A stretch of DNA of 64,000 bases. Source: CAVOAK01 sp965217615 (GTDB lineage Bacteria; Pseudomonadota; Alphaproteobacteria; UBA8366; CAVOAK01). Below the pieces are notes generated by a model. It was given only the letters and a program-made list of their open reading frames with translations, was not told the origin of the DNA and searched no databases. Made by a program: the position numbers and the translations under genes. Below are positions 53,424 to 61,640 of the stretch, one piece after another. The DNA is taken from assembly GCA_965217615.1 (NCBI GenBank), contig CBDCIT010000039.1:240256-304255 (forward strand). The letters are read 5' to 3'. The stretch's first letter is position 1. Each line of letters starts with the position of its first letter.

Positions 53424-54047
53424 TTAGTTGGTGGCGAAACAGTAGAACAGGCCGTTGCCGCCGGTCCCCTGCAAGTTGCTCTGGCTACAGCCGCGCGAGC
53501 CGTGCGAGGAGTTCCAAGATTTGGACGGCGCGTCATCGCGAAGCCCCATGCGGTCATGATGGCCGACGACGGCACTCCCCTCGCCGCTATTGGTCCAGGC
53601 GCTGCACGTCTTGCCGGCGACCAACACGCCTTCCGCGCTGGATCCCGTCAGGATGTCGTGCATGTTGGGGCTGTCGCCTCGGCCGTTCGCCTGACTACCC
53701 TTCTCGGTGAGCCCGGTCTGCTTGTCGATCAGGATGGCGTCACCGTGGAGTGCAGCCAGATCCTTGGCAATCATAACGCCACCGGCATTGTACAAGGGTC
53801 CACTACCGATGCGGTCGCGGGCGTTGGCGGCGGTCGTGCTGAGATAGGCCCGCCACGTCTTGCCGCCGGCGCCCACTGCTTGGGCAAGGCTTTGGCAGTG
53901 GCCATCGGCACCGGCGAGCCCTGTCAGATTTGCCCCGTTGCCAGGACCCTGGCTGGTGATGAAGAAACTCATCTTCGCGTCCTGCGCATGTGCTGCAGGA
54001 ATGAGCGCCGCAAGGCAAACTGCACAGGCAATCGCAAATCTCTTCAT
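53424..54047 (-). CDS. Secreted lectin-like protein
   Basis: A 207-residue exported protein. Signal peptide MKRFAIACAVCLAALIPAAHA, then a mature domain with FFITSQGPGNGANLTGLAGA, DGHCQSLAQAVGAGGKTWRA, YLSTTAANARDRIGSGPLYN and VVGHHDRMGLRD. The C-terminus carries SHGSRGCSQSNLQGTGGNGL and FYCFATN. The fold resembles bacterial C-type-lectin/endostatin-like domains with paired Cys. A periplasmic or surface role is likely. Confidence 0.8.
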   Translation of the reverse strand: MKRFAIACAVCLAALIPAAHAQDAKMSFFITSQGPGNGANLTGLAGADGHCQSLAQAVGAGGKTWRAYLSTTAANARDRIGSGPLYNAGGVMIAKDLAALHGDAILIDKQTGLTEKGSQANGRGDSPNMHDILTGSSAEGVLVAGKTCSAWTNSGEGSAVVGHHDRMGLRDDAPSKSWNSSHGSRGCSQSNLQGTGGNGLFYCFATN

Positions 54048-54235
54048 TGGGTGACGTCCTCCAGATCGCTCATGGCTTTGAGCGCTGCACGCGCGTTGCG
54101 TTGACTCCAGGGTGAAAGCCGAACGGCTTCACAGGAGTTAACAAGCGGGACGCTTGGGTTATTCCGCTGATGCTCGAACATCCGGCGATGAGATCGAGGC
54201 CGGCGCGGACGCAGAGCATAATCAATGCTTGGCTC

Positions 54236-54535
54236 TTACCCCTCTGGCAACGTCTTGATAAGCTTTCGGAATTCGGATTCTGAAAAGGCCGTGAGCATCG
54301 TGAAGCGCCCATTCCCATTGGCGCTGCGGGCAAGCACGAACTGGGCAGCGGCCTTATCATCGGGAAATTCCGCAACGAAGACCCCGTCGTAGGCGCCGAT
54401 CGTCAAATACCAGTGCAGGAATCGACCGCCGAATTGCTTGGCGGCCTTTTTGCCGCCGCTCATGCGGCCCGGCGACTTGCGGATGTTGCGCATGCCCTGA
54501 TCCGTCAGCTTCGCCAAGAAGACATAGGTTGGCAT
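54236..54535 (-). CDS. GYD domain protein
   Basis: A 99-residue protein of the GYD family: YVFLAKLTDQGMRNIRKSP, FLHWYLTIGAYDGVFVAEFP, and KAAAQFVLARSANGNGRFTM. The family GxYD signature is GAYD here. Members are ferredoxin-fold proteins of unknown role. Start ATG at 54535. Confidence 0.82.
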   Translation of the reverse strand: MPTYVFLAKLTDQGMRNIRKSPGRMSGGKKAAKQFGGRFLHWYLTIGAYDGVFVAEFPDDKAAAQFVLARSANGNGRFTMLTAFSESEFRKLIKTLPEG

Positions 54536-54591
54536 AGAGACCCCCCTGGGTTGGTTGGTGTTGCCTTGCGCTGATTTGTGACGGTAGAGCC

Positions 54592-55777
54592 TAGTCTTAT
54601 GGAACTGAAGTTAATAGCATAATACCCTAACCATTGGAATTGGATTTTGGAGGTCTTTCCGATGGCTCGTGGTATTGGCCGGCCGATGGCGGCCCTGGTT
54701 CTGAGCGATGAAGAACGGTCGTATCTTGTCGTCAGGTTCGACGCCGCCGGGTCGCGCGCTCGCTGTCCGATCGCTGCCGCATGATCCTGCGCTGCGCAGA
54801 CGGCCTGACCAACAAGGCGGTGGCAATCGAACTCGGCGTGCACGAGCACACGATCGGCAAGTGGCGCCGCCGCTTCCTGAAGGAGCGCATCGACGGACTT
54901 TCGGATGAGCCTCGGCCGGGACGGCCGCGGACCCTGACGGACGACCGGGTGGCCGAGGTTATCGAGCGGACGCTGGAGACGACGCTGGCCGACGCTACCC
55001 ACTGGTCGATCCGCTCGATGGCCCGGGAGACCGGGCTGTCGCACACGACTATCCGGCGGATATGGGCGGCCTTCAGCGTGCAGCCGCACCGCTCGGAGAC
55101 CTTCAAGCTCTCCGGCGATCCGCTGTTCGTGGACAAGGTCCGCGACATCGTCGGGCTCTATCTGTCGCCGCCGGACCGCGCGCTGGTGCTCTGTGTCGAT
55201 GAAAAAAGCCAGATCCAGGCGCTCGACCGCGCACAGCCGGTCCTGCCGATGCTGCCGGGCATGCCTGAGCGGCGCACACACGACTACAAGCGTCACGGCA
55301 CCACCTCGCTGTTCGCAGCCCTCGATGTCGCCACCGGCCACGTCATCGGCAAGTGCTACAGACGCCACCGGGCCAGGGAGTTCCTCGACTTCCTGAAGGA
55401 GATCGACAGGCGCACCCCCGAGGGGCTGGACGTCCACATCGTCATGGACAATTACGCCACCCACAAGACCGAGGCGGTTAGGGCCTGGCTGGCACGGCGG
55501 ACGCTCTGGCATGTCCACTTCACGCTGACCTCCGCGTCCTGGATCAATCAGGTCGAACGCTGGTTCGCCGAACTGACACGCAAGCAGCTGCAGCGCGGGG
55601 TGCACACCTCGACCCGCCAGCTCGAAGCCGACATCCGCGCCTTCATCGAACAACACAACGAAGATCCGAAGCCCTTCAAGTGGACGAAATCCGCCGACGA
55701 CATTCTCGCTGCCGTCAAGCGCTTCTGCCTCCGTGTCGAGCAAAACTTATGCCACGAACTTTAGATTCAGGTGACTA
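54592..55777 (+). mobile_element. IS630 family element 1
   Basis: Imperfect inverted ends that read CTAGTC...GGCATAA inward on both sides, with TA at the boundaries (54592-54593 and 55776-55777). The right TA is shared with the next IS630 element. Confidence 0.75.
54662..55764 (+). CDS. IS630 transposase, N-terminal frame change
   Basis: The first frame from the ATG at 54662 (MARGIGRPMAALVLSDEERS) is replaced near 54715-54745 by the -1 frame RRRVARSLSDRCRMILRCAD. That frame continues in the long ORF starting at 54781. It has NKAVAIELGVHEHTIGKWRR, LVLCVDEKSQIQALDR, LDVHIVMDNYATHKTEAVR and SWINQVERWFAELTRK (DDE). Whether the shift is programmed or a lesion is unclear. Confidence 0.8.
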
Positions 55778-55790
55778 GAGCATTTTCGGA

Positions 55791-56357
55791 TCAATCCGGC
55801 TTGTAACCCGAGTTTGTAAAATAGTTGTTGCATTCACTGGGGGTGAAGGCATCGAGCGCTGTCGCGATGGCGGCCTCGAGTGTGTCGATGGTTCTTGCGG
55901 CGGCTTTTCGCAAGATCTCCTTGAGCTTTGCGAAGACCTGCTCGATCGGATTGAAGTCCGGCGAGTAGGGCGGGAGGAACATCAGTGTCGCTCCGGTCCG
56001 TTCGATTGCCGCCCGGGCGTCCGCGGCCTTGTGGGCGGGGAGATTGTCCATGATCACGATGTCGCCGGGGTTCAGCGTCGGCGCGAGGAGGGTCTCGGCA
56101 TAGGTGGTGAAAACCTCTCCGTTCATGGCGCCGTCGATGACCATGGGGGCGGTCAGGCCGTCGAGGCGCAGGCCCGCGACCAGCGTCGTGGTTTTCCAAT
56201 GGCCATGCGGCAGCGCGGCACGGCAGCGGTCGCCGCGCGGGGCGCGCCCACGCAGGCGGGACATCTTTGTGGTTGCGCCAGTCTCGTCGAGGAACACCAG
56301 CCTTGTCGGATCGAGATCTAGCTGAAGGGTGAACCAAGCCTCGCGCCGGATTCTCAC
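55791..56357 (-). CDS. IS630 transposase, catalytic frame
   Basis: The DDE half: TRLVFLDETGATTKMSRLRG, DIVIMDNLPAHKAADARAAI and PPYSPDFNPIEQVFAKLKEI. The frame opens upstream as TAHASEQERED, so it is joined to the first frame by slippage on seven A residues near 56394-56400. Confidence 0.88.
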   Translation of the reverse strand: MRIRREAWFTLQLDLDPTRLVFLDETGATTKMSRLRGRAPRGDRCRAALPHGHWKTTTLVAGLRLDGLTAPMVIDGAMNGEVFTTYAETLLAPTLNPGDIVIMDNLPAHKAADARAAIERTGATLMFLPPYSPDFNPIEQVFAKLKEILRKAAARTIDTLEAAIATALDAFTPSECNNYFTNSGYKPD

Positions 56358-56740
56358 ATCCTCGCGCTCTTGTTCGCTGGCGTGGGCAGTCTTTTTTTAA
56401 ACGTCACCTCGTGGCGGCGGTAGAAAGCGTGGAGTGTGCTGATTGCAAAGCTCTCGCCCCGCTCGGCGATTAGCTTCTCGCGCAGTTCCATCAACGTGAT
56501 GTCAGGTGTCTCCTCAATGGCGCGCATCAGAAGATCAGCCTGCGCCTCGATCCGGCCGGAACGGCGGTCGCCGCCGCGCGGCTTCGGCGCCGTCCGCCCG
56601 CACCGCAAATATTCATCCATCCAGCGCACCGCGCTGGCGATGCTGACACCGAACCGCCTGGCCGCCCCGTTGCGCGACATCCCGCCTTCAATCGCGCCGA
56701 TCACCCTGATGCGAAGATCTTCTGATAGATACTGAGCCAT
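56354..56740 (-). CDS. IS630 transposase, N-terminal frame
   Basis: Helix-turn-helix half starting MAQYLSEDLRIRVIGAIEGG with RNGAARRFGVSIASAVRWM and a second winged helix (PDITLMELREKLIAERGES). The ATG at 56740 follows AGGAGG. It ends after the A7 run where -1/+1 slippage leads into the catalytic frame. Confidence 0.85.
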   Translation of the reverse strand: MAQYLSEDLRIRVIGAIEGGMSRNGAARRFGVSIASAVRWMDEYLRCGRTAPKPRGGDRRSGRIEAQADLLMRAIEETPDITLMELREKLIAERGESFAISTLHAFYRRHEVTFKKRLPTPANKSARM

Positions 56741-56895
56741 GCAGGCTGACCTCCTACCCAGCATGCAGTTTGAATCACAAAATTGACGGCCTGTGAATCC
56801 CTCGCGATTCATTCAGACACGGAAATGCTCTAGTTTGAAAATCTACTGACCTCACACATAATCTGGTAGTGCGTTAGTTTGACTTTGATTGACGG

Positions 56896-56924
56896 TTGAT
56901 TGGAACAAACGGTGAACGTAAAGT
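56896..56924 (+). promoter_or_regulatory. Promoter with LexA box in its spacer
   Basis: A -35 TTGATT and -10 TAAAGT are 17 bases apart. The spacer holds GAAC-AAACGGT-GAAC (56903-56917), the complement of the alphaproteobacterial LexA site GTTC-N7-GTTC. LexA binding here would block the promoter, so the small gene at 56979 is probably SOS-induced. Confidence 0.7.
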
Positions 56925-56978
56925 ATTGACGCGAGCGCGCAAACGCGCGACCATTACAGCACTTTACGGGGGTGAAAA

Positions 56979-57212
56979 ATGCCAACAGGACCACGCGGAG
57001 AAAAGCGCCCAGTCAGCTCGGTGTCCAGCATGGTAAAAGCCATGAAAGTAGCTACGGGTATTGAGCCCGAAGAATACGTGGATGGTAGGCCGCGTGTATC
57101 TACTGAGCCGTCATCCGAAGATGAATTGGAAGATAATCTACCAATAGCGGCTAGACGGATAGATAAGCCCGCGAAATCTAAGAAGAAATCGGGTAAATCA
57201 CGCTCAAAATAA
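56979..57212 (+). CDS. Small basic cargo protein
   Basis: A 77-residue protein after a GGGGGTG ribosome site. The N-terminus MPTGPRGEKRPVSSVSSMVK and MKVATGIEPEEY resembles a group of short proteins found in mobile DNA (MPxGPxGEKRP start). The tail is very basic (KPAKSKKKSGKSRSK), suggesting nucleic-acid binding. It lies behind a LexA-controlled promoter. Confidence 0.65.
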   Translation: MPTGPRGEKRPVSSVSSMVKAMKVATGIEPEEYVDGRPRVSTEPSSEDELEDNLPIAARRIDKPAKSKKKSGKSRSK

Positions 57213-57460
57213 AGTCAATTTCGAATAGGGATGGGCGAGTCCAGGTCTTAATTGAGGGCTGGAAGCTCATAAATTGTGGTACTAGTGGGCGAGCCGGGGA
57301 AGAGGATCGGGCTGAATTTGCGCCGTCACCCTTCCCCATCTCTACGGATGAGACGCCCCCAGCTTACTTTCGGGCCATTACCCGAATCGGCTGAGGGATC
57401 GTCCATCCCTATTCAACTAGTATACCGACTGAATATCTCTGTCAATATTTCTAAAGGCGT

Positions 57461-57811
57461 CTACTGTTCGGGTTTAAATGCTTCAAGATTACCGAAAAAC
57501 TTCCATGCCCCCTCGGCTTTCTCATGCCAAAATCCTTCGATAAAGCACCCGATCCTATGAGCTTGTACCCTCAGTATGTAGATAGTTGCTTGATCCGGTT
57601 CATACCCGCTGGTAGGGTCCGTGACGTTACATTTATAATACCCTTCAGCTTGGCGTGTAGCTATATCATCGATTGACCATTCTTTTTCATAACCATGTGC
57701 TTCCCTATATTGGAAATGAAAGGCTATTTCATCATTGCGAAGGATTACCCGTTCCGCTTTCATCGGGAAAAGGTTGGGCTCAACGTCCAGCATTCCTCTG
57801 TAAGTAGACAT
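57461..57811 (-). CDS. Cargo protein of unknown function, second gene of operon
   Basis: A 116-residue protein, MSTYRGMLDVEPNLFPMKAE to FWHEKAEGAWKFFGNLEAF, with many aromatic residues and beta-rich pattern; no signal peptide. ATG at 57811 follows CAGGAG, 4 bases after the stop of the secreted-protein gene. Family not recognised. Probably expressed with the preceding gene from the LexA-linked promoter region. Confidence 0.6.
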   Translation of the reverse strand: MSTYRGMLDVEPNLFPMKAERVILRNDEIAFHFQYREAHGYEKEWSIDDIATRQAEGYYKCNVTDPTSGYEPDQATIYILRVQAHRIGCFIEGFWHEKAEGAWKFFGNLEAFKPEQ

Positions 57812-57815
57812 GTGC

Positions 57816-58184
57816 TCACTCCTGAGACAAAGCACATGAATAGAGGTAGTAACTGTCTTTTATTAGTAGGTGAGGCTCTTCAGTAGGATTTCCGTAGATG
57901 TCGTGTGAAAATGGCCCACCAAATAAGGACAATTGTACTGCTGTTCGATTATAAAGATTGCAAGCAAAAACAGCCAACATATGAGCTTGTTTTGGATGCT
58001 GTTTACTATCGAAGTAGTGTCCCCCATCACCACTACCTATTAAACCAATTTTCACCCAATCCCTATTGATCTCATTTACTGCTACGAGAGTAGCATTCGG
58101 AAACTTACCTACTTCAGCGTTTGCTGTTACTGAAATGATTAGAGTCGAACAGATTACTAAAGCCCAAATTTTGATGAACTGCAT
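57816..58184 (-). CDS. Secreted cargo protein of unknown function
   Basis: A 122-residue protein with signal peptide MQFIKIWALVICSTLIISV ending TANA. The mature part has INRDWVKIGLIGSGDGGHYF, AHMLAVFACNLYNRTAVQLS and two Cys that may pair. The ATG at 58184 follows AAGGAGAGG. The leader just upstream forms the long structured RNA at 58203-58355. Family not recognised; a periplasmic effector or adhesin is possible. Confidence 0.65.
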   Translation of the reverse strand: MQFIKIWALVICSTLIISVTANAEVGKFPNATLVAVNEINRDWVKIGLIGSGDGGHYFDSKQHPKQAHMLAVFACNLYNRTAVQLSLFGGPFSHDIYGNPTEEPHLLIKDSYYLYSCALSQE

Positions 58185-58202
58185 GATTCCTCTCCTTGGT
58201 AA

Positions 58203-58355
58203 GACCCGGGTGCCGGGTCATTACCAACTCAGTCCACGGTAAGTGGAGAGGTTCCCGCCTATTCGCCAAGTCTAGGGAGCTACCCCAGACCGCGTGTAAG
58301 GCTCTTGTATTCAGCGGGTAGCCCGACCAGGGACTACCGTGAACTAAGTTGGTAA
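58203..58355 (-). ncRNA. Structured RNA leader candidate
   Basis: On the minus strand a 21-bp outer stem forms between 58335-58355 and 58221-58241 with only two G-U pairs and no mismatch. Inside, GGGCTACCC (complement of 58315-58323) pairs with GGGTAGCTC (complement of 58278-58286). It is followed by a hairpin GACCCGG-CAC-CCGGGTC (58219-58203), which ends 4-10 bases before the ribosome site of the gene at 58184. This layout fits a riboswitch-like leader or a small RNA with attenuator. It matches no family I know. Confidence 0.6.
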
Positions 58356-58402
58356 CGCTATCGAAGCACGCAGTAACCAGTTTAGTCAAGCGAATGCGAC
58401 GT

Positions 58403-58417
58403 GAACAAACAGTGAAC
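58403..58417. promoter_or_regulatory. LexA box between transposase and leader RNA
   Basis: GAAC-AAACAGT-GAAC, a perfect alphaproteobacterial LexA site, nearly the same as the one at 56903-56917. It lies in the divergent region between the plus-strand transposase gene and the minus-strand leader/secreted-protein operon, so one or both may be SOS-controlled. Confidence 0.7.
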
Positions 58418-58494
58418 ATACTAGTGGTGGGCATTTGATAATTTCGCTAATTTATGCAATAATAATGGGGACTTAATCATCGAGTTATCATCAC

Positions 58495-59310
58495 ATGAAC
58501 AAGCTTCCTCGGACCAAGCGCGCACAAGTGCTATCGATGCTGGTCGAGGGGTCGTCTATGCGGTCTACGGCGCGGGTATGTGATGTAGCTTTCAACACGG
58601 TAGCCGACCTGCTGGACATGGCAGGCAAGGCTTGCCGGCTCTACCACGACGACTATGTGTGGGGGATCAAAGGTAAGCGCAACGTCCAGTGCGACGAGGT
58701 ATGGTCGTTCGTCTACGCCAAGGACCGGGCGCTTGATTGGGCAGACCCTCTGGACGTAGCTGGTAGCGTGTGGACGTTCACGGCCCTGGACGCGGACAGC
58801 AAGCTGCTGATCTCGTACATGGTGCGTAAGAGACGAAACACCAAGTCCGCTACAAAGTTGATGAAAGATTTGAGAAAGCGGACGAAGAAACGTCCGAAGA
58901 TGACTGCTGATAGCCTGAAAGCCTACAAGCTAGCCGCCAAGAAGATTTGGGGAAAGAAGGCCGAGTTATCGCAAATCAGGAAGGGGGAGGAGACGGAGCA
59001 CAGCACATCTTACGTCGAGCGGCACAATCTGACGATACGAATGGCGAACCGGAGGTTTACACGCCGGACCAACGCTTTCAGTAAGAAGTTTTCCAAGCAC
59101 GTATCAATGATGCATTAGTTTGCTGTGTACTACAACTTTTGTCGCGTTCATCAGACATTGCGAGTGTCACCGGCAATGGAAGCCGGTCTGACCAATACGC
59201 TTCGCGATGTGGACTGGATTGTAGATTTAATTGATAAAATCACCCAGCCTCCAAAGAAGCCCGGACCCAAGAAAGGGACCAAGTACCGACCGCGTATGGT
59301 TGTAAAGTAA
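58495..59310 (+). pseudogene. IS1-family transposase with in-frame amber codon
   Basis: Residues 1-207 (58495-59115): helix-turn-helix STARVCDVAFNTVADLLDMA, DDE residues in VQCDEVWSFVYAKDRALDW, TFTALDADSKLLISYMVRKR and TSYVERHNLTIRMANRRF. TAG at 59116-59118 interrupts, then the same frame continues YYNFCRVHQTLRVSPAMEAG to a basic tail KPGPKKGTKYRPRM. The catalytic residues precede the stop, so readthrough or a shortened active protein is possible. Type is set as pseudogene with that doubt. Confidence 0.75.
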
Positions 59311-59334
59311 TTGGAGAACAAAAAGGAATGAAAT

Positions 59335-59619
59335 ATGTCGGAACAGAAAATCGAACCGGATCATATGACGGTTGCAGCCCGCAATAACCGCCTCTACGAC
59401 ACCCTAAAAGGGATGGGTCTGTTCGTTACCCCCGTTCCACGAGAGGATTTTCCAAACGAAATCGATTACATCGTTGTTTCTTGTCACATGCCCGGCGGAT
59501 CGAGGGAGTTAGTTGCGCGCGACGTTTGCCTCCCACTGCAAGGGTCGAAGGTTGGAGAGGGAATCGCTCCCTCCGTCAGCGACGGGAGTAATGTGGTCGA
59601 TTTCCCACCCATGCTTTGA
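59335..59619 (+). CDS. Small cargo protein, unknown
   Basis: A 94-residue protein starting MSEQKIEPDHMTVAARNNRL and FVTPVPREDFPNEIDYIVVS after AAGGAATG. It comes 22 bases after the transposase frame. Its last third overlaps the HNH gene on the other strand, so the C-terminus may be shortened or replaced. No family is recognised. Confidence 0.5.
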   Translation: MSEQKIEPDHMTVAARNNRLYDTLKGMGLFVTPVPREDFPNEIDYIVVSCHMPGGSRELVARDVCLPLQGSKVGEGIAPSVSDGSNVVDFPPML

Positions 59620-59778
59620 ATCCCGATTGCCATGGTCGGCAAACTTGATGACATTGCCGAGATCATCGTGTCTCCACACTTCAGCATCGTAGTCTTTTAT
59701 TTTTCTTCCCTTGTTCCAGACGCTAAGAATACGATTTTTCCGTGCATCGGCTCGCATCTCACTGAAACTCCTAGCCAT
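59509..59778 (-). CDS. HNH end-domain nuclease, cargo
   Basis: An 89-residue protein whose C-terminus HGWEIDHITPVADGGSDSLS and NLRPLQWEANVARN is the HNH motif (DH, N, and a final Asn in place of His). N-terminal half is basic (RADARKNRILSVWNKGRKIK). ATG at 59778 follows GAGGAGGTAGTG. Stand-alone HNH proteins act in phage defence, homing or DNA repair; the role here is open. Confidence 0.75.
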   Translation of the reverse strand: MARSFSEMRADARKNRILSVWNKGRKIKDYDAEVWRHDDLGNVIKFADHGNRDSKHGWEIDHITPVADGGSDSLSNLRPLQWEANVARN

Positions 59779-59868
59779 CACTACCTCCTCATGTTGGCAT
59801 CGTGCTCAGACGCTACCTTATGAGGAAAACCAATCGAATCGTCAAGGCATCAGATGGGGGTATCTACC

Positions 59869-60075
59869 ATGACCACCAATAGCTACCCGGACCTGGCCAA
59901 ATCCGAGCCCGAACGCAAAGATGCTTTGGTGCCAGACCCACAAGAGTATGACATGGGTAACCCGGATCTGGAGGGTGAGGAGGATCAGGCAATCGAGCCG
60001 ATCCTGTCGGCTAAAGATCGATTGGAGGTATTCAATTGGTTGGCCCGGCCCGAAACGGCTGAAAAGTCAAACTAA
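59869..60075 (+). CDS. Acidic small cargo protein
   Basis: A 68-residue acidic protein, MTTNSYPDLAKSEPERKDAL, with LEGEEDQAIEPILSAKDRLE, ending 9 bases before the right end of the transposon; the stop lies inside the inverted repeat. Upstream ribosome site is weak. Family not recognised. Confidence 0.5.
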   Translation: MTTNSYPDLAKSEPERKDALVPDPQEYDMGNPDLEGEEDQAIEPILSAKDRLEVFNWLARPETAEKSN

Positions 60076-60337
60076 TGCACTACCCATAATCTGTACAGAC
60101 TGCGCGAGACTTGGATTCGCGCCGGGTCATTTCTTGACTCGTGGAAACTCGCGAAGGTCGTGTCCCAGGACGTGGTGTAGGAGTTGTTGGAGCCTCTGTT
60201 AGCTGTGGGTAGGCGGCTTGCCGTAGCGACTGCCGAGAGTCTGGCGTAGGCAAGCCGGCTATCCACTGCGGAGGCCATCGCGGTTCCGGTTTAGGGTTGG
60301 GCTAGTGCAAACCAACCTGACCCGAAGGAGAACCACG

Positions 60338-61540
60338 ATGACTCAGGACATGATGACCCTGCGCGCGCTTTTGGAGAAGAGCTCCGAGGCCGATCTGCTT
60401 CGCGAGATGATCGGCTTCACGGCCGAGCGGCTGATGGCACTGGAGGTCGAGGGCCTGACCGGCGCCGCTCACGGCGCGCGCTCGGCGGATCGTATCACCC
60501 ACCGCAACGGCTACCGCGACCGGTCCTGGGAGACGCGGGCCGGCACGGTCGAGCTGAAGATCCCGAAGCTGAGGAAGGGGAGCTACTTCCCGGGCTTCCT
60601 GGAGCCGCGGCGGATGGCCGAGAAGGCGCTGGCTGCGGTGATCCAGGAGGCCTACATCCAGGGCGTGTCGACCCGCATCGGTCGACGACCTGGTGCAGGC
60701 CATGGGCATGTCGGGCATCTCCAAGAGCCAGGTCTCCAGGCTGTGCGGCGAGCATCGGAACTAAGGGCAGCGGCTTCCTCGATCGATCGCTGGAGGGCGA
60801 CTGGCCCTATCTGTGGCTCGACGCAACCTATGTGAAGGTGCGCGAGGCCGGGCGCGTCGTCTAGGTCGCGGTGAGCGTGGCTGTGGCCGTCAACGACCAG
60901 GGCCGCCGCGAGGTCCTGGGCATGGCGATCGGCGCGTCTGAGGCCGAGACCTTCTGGACCGAGTTCCTGCGCTCGCTGGCCCGGCGCGGGCTGCGTGGCG
61001 TGAAGCTGTTGATCTCCGACGACCACAAGGGTCTGAAGGCCGCCGCGATGCGGATCCTCGGCGCCACCTGGCAAAGATGCCGCGATGCACTTCGCCCGCA
61101 ACCTGCTGGCCCATGCCGGCCGCCAGGGCCGGCGCGTCGTCTCCGCCTTCGTCGCCACCGCCTTCGCCCAGGAGGACGCCGACAGCGCGAAGGCCCAGTG
61201 GCGTCAGGTTGCCGACCAGCTCAGAGACCAAGGTGCCCAAGCTGGCAGTTGGTCATGGACGAAGCCGAGCACTACGTCCTCGCCTACATGACTTTCCCCA
61301 AGGTGCACCGGTAGAAATTGCACTCCACAAACCCGATCGAACGGCTCCATGCCGAGGTCAAGCGCCGCATCTACGTCGTCGGCATCTTTCTCAACGAAGC
61401 CGCCATCACACGGCTCGTCGGCGCCATCCTTCTCGAGCAGAACGATGAGTGGGCCGTCCTCAAGGAGATACATGACGCTGGAATCAATCGCTCCGCTGAG
61501 CGATGGTGTCCCCATCACGCTGCCCACCGTGGCAGCCTGA
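60338..61540 (+). pseudogene. Decayed IS256 family transposase
   Basis: Starts MTQDMMTLRALLEKSSEADL and matches IS256 transposases, but is broken by several frameshifts and stops (near 60675, 60765, 60862, 61080, 61250 and a TAG at 61313). Pieces include VELKIPKLRKGSYFPGFLEP, GVKLLISDDHKGLKAAAM, FARNLLAHAGRQGRRVVSAF and LHSTNPIERLHAEVKRRIYV, ending at ITLPTVAA. It is a different subgroup from the intact copy at 45439-46832. It is the oldest-looking element in the window. Confidence 0.82.
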
Positions 61541-61640
61541 ACGTCCCGGCCCTACCCGCCGGGAGCCGCGTAGAGCGCAACGCTCTTACACCACGCGCCG
61601 GGACACGATCCTCGCGAATACAAATGAGCCGGAGCACATC

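Larger units (their letters stand above)
55778..56830 (-). mobile_element. IS630 family element 2
   Basis: Inverted ends GAGCATTTTCGGAT and GAGCATTTCCGTGT, bounded by TA at 55776-55777 and 56831-56832. It abuts the first IS630 element, so one inserted at the TA duplication of the other. Confidence 0.82.
56865..60084 (+). mobile_element. IS1-family transposon with cargo genes
   Basis: A 3220-bp unit bounded by 22-bp inverted repeats with one mismatch that begin GGTAGTGCRTTAGTTTGAC (56865-56886 and complement at 60063-60084). It is flanked by a perfect 8-bp duplication CATAATCT (56857-56864 and 60085-60092). Inside are an IS1-like transposase, at least six small cargo genes, two LexA boxes and a structured RNA. 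GC is visibly lower than in neighbours. Ordinary IS1 elements are under 1 kb. Confidence 0.88.

Noticed and set aside
54505..55743. 412-codon minus-strand frame
   Set aside because: It is antisense to the IS630 transposase and overlaps the GYD gene.
58203..58355. Integron attC site for the long dyad
   Set aside because: The ends lack the GTTRRRY and RYYYAAC cores and no integron integrase is present.
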